Origin: Acidimicrobiia bacterium | GTDB lineage: Bacteria > Actinomycetota > Acidimicrobiia > Spongiisociales > ZC4RG35 | Reading direction: 5' to 3' | NCBI GenBank assembly: GCA_025922945.1 | Contig: JAICGW010000013.1 | Span: 1-37,131, forward strand | Length of the DNA: 37,131 nt | Part shown: piece by piece, positions 32,879 through 37,131 of the stretch | How positions within the stretch are numbered: the stretch's first letter is position 1 | How the letters are laid out: each line of letters begins with the position of its first letter | Position numbers and translations under genes: made by a program | Notes under the pieces: model-generated | The model's database searches: none | What the model was told of the DNA's origin: nothing | The model's input: only the letters and a program-made list of their open reading frames with translations

Positions 32879-32942
32879 TAGGCGAAGTCATCTAGAGCAA
32901 GGCCAGCTCCGGGGGTTAACGGAAAGCCGGTGAGGAGGCGAG

Positions 32943-33323
32943 CTAGGGGCGGGTGCGGAGACCGTCGCGAATCTCGCGGAGGAGCATGATCTCTTCGGGC
33001 GGTGCCATCTCTTCGGGTGGTCGGCGCATGCGGTTGTAGGCCTTGACCACCAAGAACATCACGAATCCCACCAAGAGAAAGTTGATGATGGCGCCGAGGA
33101 AGGCGCCTACCGACCCCGCGGGGAGCCCGGTGACTGAGTCCGGATCGCCGAACAGGCCCATCGTTTCGAGGCTCGACACGTTGAAGAGCAGACCAAGGAT
33201 GGGATTGACGATGCGATTGATAAAGGTGTTGACCAAGCCGCTGAAGGCAACTCCCATGACAAACGCCACTGCCAGGTCAATCAGGTTGCCTTTGGCGATG
33301 AACTCTTTGAACTCCTTGATCAC
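32943..33323 (-). CDS. mscL: Large-conductance mechanosensitive channel MscL
   Basis: This 126-residue protein opens under membrane tension to release solutes in osmotic downshock. The N-terminal helix and TM1 are typical: MIKEFKEFIAKGNLIDLAVAFVMGVAF, with the hydrophobic gate region V-M-G-x-A-F. TM2 (GAFLGAIINFLLVGFVMFLVVKAYN) and the C-terminal amphipathic helix (EEIMLLREIRDGLRTRP) follow. Length is normal for actinobacterial MscL. The start is GTG at 33323 with GGAGAGG upstream. It lies 78 bases upstream of padR on the same strand, as a separate unit. Confidence 0.95.
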   Translation of the reverse strand: MIKEFKEFIAKGNLIDLAVAFVMGVAFSGLVNTFINRIVNPILGLLFNVSSLETMGLFGDPDSVTGLPAGSVGAFLGAIINFLLVGFVMFLVVKAYNRMRRPPEEMAPPEEIMLLREIRDGLRTRP

Positions 33324-33384
33324 TCAGACCTCTCCTGGTCGCGGGACCGAAAAACCATAGAAGCTCCGGCGGAGCGACGCCCGT

Positions 33385-33390
33385 TACCCT
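33385..33390 (+). promoter_or_regulatory. -10 element (TACCCT) for leaderless small gene
   Basis: TACCCT (TAnnnT) lies exactly 12 to 7 bases before the ATG at 33397, with no ribosome site between, in the 73-base gap divergent from mscL. Confidence 0.45.
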
Positions 33391-33396
33391 GGGTTC

Positions 33397-33765
33397 ATGG
33401 CCCCGCGTCCCGCCCTCTCCACGATCGACCAACAACTGGTTGGTTCGCGGGCGGTGATCGAGGTGACGCTGACTGCTTCGCATAACCAATATCGAGGGCG
33501 CGTCGAGGGCGATGGCGGGCCCAGTCACCGTCATCGGCTGGTAGGGGAGGCGACGCTGCGGGCGATTCGCAATCTCTCCCCAGATGTCGGCTTCGACCTT
33601 TCGGCCGTGGCGACCTCCGACCTCGGCAACCTCAAGATCGCCCTCGCCCAGGTTCATCAGAACGGACAGGAACTGGTCGGAAGCGCCATCGTGCGCGGAG
33701 GCGACCCGGCCGTGGCGACCGCCAAAGCGGTGCTTGACGCCGTTAACCGGCTCCTCGACCGCTAA
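33397..33765 (+). CDS. Conserved-looking small alpha/beta protein, unknown function
   Basis: 122 residues. The pattern alternates predicted strands and helices: VIEVTLTASHNQYRGRVEG, LVGEATLRAIRNL, LKIALAQVHQNGQELVGSAI, then VATAKAVLDAVNRLL. The ending (LVGSAxVRGGDPAVATAKAVLDAVNRL) resembles uncharacterised actinobacterial proteins I cannot name; no catalytic motif is seen. The ATG fits a leaderless -10. Its last four bases overlap the end of the LigD-like gene on the other strand. Coding evidence is start signal, even codon use and a globular composition. Confidence 0.75.
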   Translation: MAPRPALSTIDQQLVGSRAVIEVTLTASHNQYRGRVEGDGGPSHRHRLVGEATLRAIRNLSPDVGFDLSAVATSDLGNLKIALAQVHQNGQELVGSAIVRGGDPAVATAKAVLDAVNRLLDR

Positions 33766-35237
33766 CCGCTGACCAGCTGGTCAAAGGTGCAGTCCTTCGG
33801 GGCTTTGTCCTCGCGAAACCCCTTGAACGACGGGACTCGGAGGCGCCCCGCGCTCGTCACCTGTCGGTATTCGATCGTGGCTACGAGTTCGGGAGCAACC
33901 CAGTGGGCGCGCTTCAATTCGGCGCGACCCCGCATCGCTGAGGCCGGGAACGGTTGAACCGTGCTTGGCAGATCCCCCAGCCTTCGTTTCGCCTCCGCCA
34001 TTGTCTTCTGGTTGAACCCGGTCCCGACGTTGCCCACGTAGCGCAGCGTGTCGCCGTCGTACATGGCCAGAACCAGGGACCCGATGCTCCCGCTCCGTGC
34101 TCCGCCGCCTTCGGTCCACCCGACCACGACCGCATCGGCATCGAAGACAGTCTTGATCTTGAGCCAGGCCCGTGATCTCGCCCCCGGCTGGTACACGGAA
34201 CTCAGTTGTTTGGCGACGATCCCTTCCAGATTCTGAGCCTGAGCCGCCTTGAATAGGGCGGCTCCCTCACCGACGATGGCAGGCGAAACCTGAAACCGGC
34301 TCGAAGGAACCGCAATCTCCTCCAGCAAACGCCGGCGTTCCATGAGAGGCTCGTCGATCAGGCTACGTCCGTCGAGAAAGAGAAGATCGAAGACCATGTA
34401 GGTGACAGGAAGCGATTTGGCCGCCTTCTCGATCGACGCCCGATCGCGCAGGTGCATCCGGCCTTGCAATGCTTGGAACGACGGCACACCGTCAGCGAGG
34501 GCGACGATCTCGCCGTCGATGACGGCATCGATTGCCACCAATTGATTGTTGATGGCGGACAGTTCGGGATAGGCGACCGTGATGTCGTTGTCGTTGCGAG
34601 AGATGAGGGTGGTCTCGACTCCACAGATGGCGATGGCTCGGATCCCATCCCATTTCGGCTCGAACGACCACGCCGGATCGTCGAAGGGGCCGTTGCCGAC
34701 GCTGGCCAGCATCGGCTTGGGCGGCGGGGGAGTCGCCAAACCCTGACGCAGATCCTCCCCTTGCAGAACGAGCCACTCCTCCTTGCCGTCCCGATCCCGG
34801 GTATGGATCAGGTGGAAGACGCCATCGAGGCGCTCGCCACGGAGACGAAAGCTGAGCTTCTTCCCGTCTCTCTCCAGAGGTTCGAACTCTCCAGTGTCGA
34901 AGATCCGTACCTCGCCGGCACCGTAGTTGCCTTCCGGGATCGACCCCGAGAAGGTGGCGTACTCGTAAGGATGATCCTCGGTTCGGACCGCCAGATGCCG
35001 TTGGCCTTTGCGTTTGGGAAGCAGCTTCGGTATCGCCCATGAGACCAGGACCGGCGTGGACCCGTTCAGCATCTCCAATCTGAGATCGTGATGAAGCCGG
35101 GTGGCGTAATGCTGGTGAATCACGAACAACTGGCCGGTGGGAGCCACCATGGGATCGACATCCGCGTCGGAGCCGACTGCCGCCGGCTCTGAGGTTCCGG
35201 CGAAATCCCGCTTGCGGTTGTAAGTCGACTCGGCCAT
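33762..35237 (-). CDS. ligD: LigD-type protein: 3'-phosphoesterase plus ATP-dependent DNA ligase, no polymerase domain
   Basis: The protein has 491 residues; full LigD enzymes have about 750-850 with an additional polymerase/primase domain. The phosphoesterase domain (35-160) has FVIHQHYATRLHHDLRLEM (His43, His49, Asp51, Arg53) and RTEDHPYEYATFSGSIPEGN (His89). The ligase domain begins about 172; KPMLASV and EPKWDGIRA give nucleotidyl-acceptor Lys195. VIDGEIVAL, VFDLLFLDG, EGIVAKQLSSVYQPGARS and WLKIKT are later ligase motifs. The C-terminal OB region has RYVGNVGTGF. It seals breaks in bacterial end-joining with Ku; no Ku gene is in this window. Start ATG 35237, weak AAGAAG upstream. It overlaps the unknown gene tail by four bases. 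Confidence 0.93.
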   Translation of the reverse strand: MAESTYNRKRDFAGTSEPAAVGSDADVDPMVAPTGQLFVIHQHYATRLHHDLRLEMLNGSTPVLVSWAIPKLLPKRKGQRHLAVRTEDHPYEYATFSGSIPEGNYGAGEVRIFDTGEFEPLERDGKKLSFRLRGERLDGVFHLIHTRDRDGKEEWLVLQGEDLRQGLATPPPPKPMLASVGNGPFDDPAWSFEPKWDGIRAIAICGVETTLISRNDNDITVAYPELSAINNQLVAIDAVIDGEIVALADGVPSFQALQGRMHLRDRASIEKAAKSLPVTYMVFDLLFLDGRSLIDEPLMERRRLLEEIAVPSSRFQVSPAIVGEGAALFKAAQAQNLEGIVAKQLSSVYQPGARSRAWLKIKTVFDADAVVVGWTEGGGARSGSIGSLVLAMYDGDTLRYVGNVGTGFNQKTMAEAKRRLGDLPSTVQPFPASAMRGRAELKRAHWVAPELVATIEYRQVTSAGRLRVPSFKGFREDKAPKDCTFDQLVSG

Positions 35238-35257
35238 AGACGCTTCTTTGTGAGCGG

Positions 35258-35590
35258 TTAGCTCAAACCGACCTTGAGGATTGTCTCGCCTGCGAACGCC
35301 ATCGCCGGGGCCACCTGGAAGGAGTCAGCCAGCTGGTCCCATTTTTGAAAGCGGGGATCGCGGTCGTGAAGGTGATGTCCTTCTTCGGTGGCGAAGATGG
35401 CGACCACCAGGTATTGCTGGGCACCGGACCGTGGCTGAGAGGAGATGTCCATCCGTTGCAGGCAGGCTCCCACCAGGACGCCCTTTTCCTGAAAGTCGAT
35501 CCAGGTAGGTAGTTCGTGCTCGCGGAACCCGGCTTCGAATTCCTCCGTCTGTGCCTGATCGACACTGAGAACTATTGCCGCCACTTCCAT
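35258..35590 (-). CDS. Small protein, possible dimeric alpha-beta barrel, unknown function
   Basis: 110 residues from ATG 35590: MEVAAIVLSVDQAQTEEFEA, FREHELPTWIDFQEKGVLVG, QQYLVVAIFATEEGHHLHDR, FQKWDQLADSFQVAPAMAFAG. The strand-helix-strand pattern with a central variable loop is like the ferredoxin-type dimeric alpha-beta barrel (Dabb/ABM) proteins, but key residues cannot be confirmed. GGAGG lies five bases before ATG 35590, so I prefer it to the upstream start (35620). It lies 20 bases upstream of the LigD-like gene on the same strand and may be co-transcribed. The annotation is structural inference only. Confidence 0.7.
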   Translation of the reverse strand: MEVAAIVLSVDQAQTEEFEAGFREHELPTWIDFQEKGVLVGACLQRMDISSQPRSGAQQYLVVAIFATEEGHHLHDRDPRFQKWDQLADSFQVAPAMAFAGETILKVGLS

Positions 35591-35660
35591 GTGGGCCTCC
35601 GGGATCTCTGAGCTGCACAAGGTTTATAACCCCTCGGCAGCCCCAACTCATCACGAGGCA

Positions 35661-37131
35661 TCACACGCGGGTGGTTCCGTAACCCTCCGTCTCCGGGTGG
35701 CCATGCTCGCCCTTCGTCATGGCGAACTCCTCCTCCGGTGACAGCACCAGCTTGTGCCGGCCGGCGGCGCCGAAGTAGGCAATACCAAGTAGGACCCAGA
35801 TGGCGGTTCCGTATACGCCTGGCCGGTAGCCAGCGTCGAGGAAGGTTGCCACCAGTGCGATTAAAGCGATCACCCCGGCGATGACCGCTCCGGGGACGCC
35901 CACCGGGCTCCGATACGGCCGAGCGATGTTGGGCATGTTGCGGCGCAACAGCACGAACGACAAGCACTGCATCGCATAAGAGATCACCGCACCGAAGACC
36001 GCCATGTTGAGCAAGGCGCCCGAAACGGTGGCGGCGAAAGCCGAGTCCTGCCCCCCCGCCCACCTGAGCAGGAGCGCCAGCAGAAAGCCCACCGCTGCCC
36101 CCAGCAGCAGGGCGACCCAGGGCGTCTTCCGGGTGCCGTGCGTGATCGACATGAACTTCGGAAAGTATCCGGCCCGCGAGAGCGAGAAGATGTTGCGGCC
36201 GTAGGCGTAGATGATGGTGTGGAAGCTGGCGATCAGACCGGAGAGGGCGGCCAGCCCGAGCAGGGCCGCCCCGGTTTCGCTTCCGAGTATCACCCGGAAG
36301 CCGTCGAGCAAGGGTTCACCGGAGGTTCGAATGGCCTCCGCCCCGGTGACGCCGGTGTTGAGAAACAGCACAAGGGCGCCAGTGATGACCAGGGTCACCA
36401 TCCCCCAGATCGTGGCCTTGGGAACATCCCGCTTCGGATCCATCGACTCCTCAGCCGCCAGCGGCAGTTCCTCGATGGCCAGGTAGAACCAGATAGCGAA
36501 GGGCAGGGCGGCAAAGATGCCACCAGTGCCGAATGGCAGGAAGGGTGTGCCTCCCGCCGCCGGAGCGATGTCGGTCAGCCGCCCGGCCTGGAATTCGGGA
36601 ATGGAGATCACGGCGTAAATCGCCAACACTGCCAATGAGATCAGGCAGATGGCGATTGAGAAACGCATCGTCGCCTCGATTCCGACGACGTTCAGCCCCA
36701 CAAACAACACGTAGAAAATCGCCAGCCACACCATCTCGTTCAGATCGAGGCCGATCAGTTCGGCGAACACTGGCCGGGCGTAGGCGGCGGCAAAGGTTCC
36801 TACTACCGCGGTGGTGACGACGTACTCGATGTTCTCCGCCAGACCGGTGATGAATCCGCCCCACGGGCCCATTGCCGAGCGAGCGAAGGAGTAGGCGCCC
36901 CCGGTGTGAGGCAAGGCGGGCGACATCTCGGCGATCGAGTAACAGAGCCCGAAGTACATGATCGTGATGACCACGGTGGCAATCAGGAGACCGCCAAAGC
37001 CCCCGACGTTGAGCCCCAGGTTCCAGCCGGAGAAGTCGCCGGAGATGACGGCGGCGACTCCCAATGCCCATAACGACCAGACTCCCGCATGCCTTCGCAG
37101 GCCGCGTTCGTTGAAATAGGTCTGGTCGACG
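35661..37131 (-). CDS. eat: APC-family amino-acid/ethanolamine permease, N-terminus beyond window
   Basis: At least 489 residues are visible; the frame runs off the right edge, and a TTG at 37064 is internal, not the start. The visible N-terminus (TYFNERGLRRHAGVWSLWAL, GVAAVISGDFSGWNLGL) matches ethanolamine permeases of the APC superfamily. About twelve membrane helices follow. Other landmarks: MYFGLCYSIAEMSPALPHTGGAYSFAR, IEELPLAAEESMDPKRDVPK and YGRNIFSLSRAGYFPKF. The C-terminus is a soluble tail of about 30 residues. Ethanolamine, choline-like amine or amino-acid import is expected; ethanolamine specificity is from similarity of the SGDFxGWN motif. No eut genes are in the window. Confidence 0.88.
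   Translation of the reverse strand, partial: VDQTYFNERGLRRHAGVWSLWALGVAAVISGDFSGWNLGLNVGGFGGLLIATVVITIMYFGLCYSIAEMSPALPHTGGAYSFARSAMGPWGGFITGLAENIEYVVTTAVVGTFAAAYARPVFAELIGLDLNEMVWLAIFYVLFVGLNVVGIEATMRFSIAICLISLAVLAIYAVISIPEFQAGRLTDIAPAAGGTPFLPFGTGGIFAALPFAIWFYLAIEELPLAAEESMDPKRDVPKATIWGMVTLVITGALVLFLNTGVTGAEAIRTSGEPLLDGFRVILGSETGAALLGLAALSGLIASFHTIIYAYGRNIFSLSRAGYFPKFMSITHGTRKTPWVALLLGAAVGFLLALLLRWAGGQDSAFAATVSGALLNMAVFGAVISYAMQCLSFVLLRRNMPNIARPYRSPVGVPGAVIAGVIALIALVATFLDAGYRPGVYGTAIWVLLGIAYFGAAGRHKLVLSPEEEFAMTKGEHGHPETEGYGTTRV

Noticed and set aside
33386-33396. ACCCTGGGTTC as a fourth copy of the palindromic element
   Set aside because: Matches only 11 bases and is better explained by the TACCCT -10 and start region of the 33397 gene.
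1-37131. tRNA, rRNA, CRISPR array, insertion sequence or prophage
   Set aside because: No T-arm/cloverleaf, regularly spaced repeats, transposase or integrase were seen on reading both strands.

Overview
The window is about 37 kb of GC-rich, densely packed bacterial chromosome with many GTG and TTG starts. It looks like a free-living Actinomycetota. The reasons are a SenX3/RegX3-type phosphate two-component pair, an actinobacterial-style PHO box, Thr/Ser-rich lipoproteins, and many genes with a TAnnnT hexamer placed exactly where a leaderless transcript would need it. An uncultured Acidimicrobiia-like lineage is a guess from overall feel only. I found no tRNA, rRNA, CRISPR array, integrase, transposase or prophage gene.

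Layout. 1-0.9 kb: the start of a CorA-type Mg2+ channel (runs off the left edge) and a TetR regulator, both minus strand. 0.9-9.3 kb: a complete phosphate/polyphosphate block, ppk1-pstS-pstC-pstA-pstB-phoU-regX3-senX3 (like), with a three-unit PHO box and a -10 element before pstS and an apparent extra promoter before pstC. 9.3-15.3 kb: a small basic protein, a PolX-like protein whose polymerase site is degenerate but whose PHP nuclease site is intact, a ferritin-like protein, a tiny conserved-motif protein, topoisomerase IB, a YghZ-type aldo/keto reductase and cyclopropane fatty acid synthase. 15.3-17.9 kb: a three-gene polar amino-acid ABC transporter. 18-19.9 kb: dxs. 19.9-20.9 kb: an ECF sigma factor with an overlapping single-pass membrane partner. 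21-25.4 kb: a four-gene Aap/Bzt-type amino-acid ABC transporter. 25.5-28.1 kb: a CapA-like lipoprotein coupled to an anchored beta-propeller. 28.1-30.7 kb: M20 amidohydrolase and EamA exporter, divergent from a small lipoprotein. 30.8-32.9 kb: a PadR regulator, an NfeD protein with a PadR-associated-type N-terminal domain, and an SPFH/stomatin protein. 33-37.1 kb: MscL, a small unknown protein, a LigD variant (phosphoesterase plus ligase only), a small unknown protein, and an APC ethanolamine-type permease that runs off the right edge.

How it fits together. The left third handles phosphate: Pst imports it, Ppk1 stores it, PhoU and the two-component pair report and regulate. The middle handles organic nitrogen: two amino-acid importers, each with a hairpin between binding-protein and permease genes, an M20 amidohydrolase, an EamA exporter and an ethanolamine-type permease. 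Membrane and envelope stress recur (Cfa, MscL, SPFH/NfeD, ECF sigma). DNA maintenance genes (PolX-like, Topo IB, LigD-like) are scattered rather than in one operon.

The least ordinary items are the HAAS-like/NfeD fusion behind an apparently autoregulated PadR gene, the PolX-like protein reduced to its PHP enzyme, a 14-16 bp palindromic intergenic element present three times, and the consistent leaderless-promoter spacing. All intergenic stretches are shorter than 300 bases.
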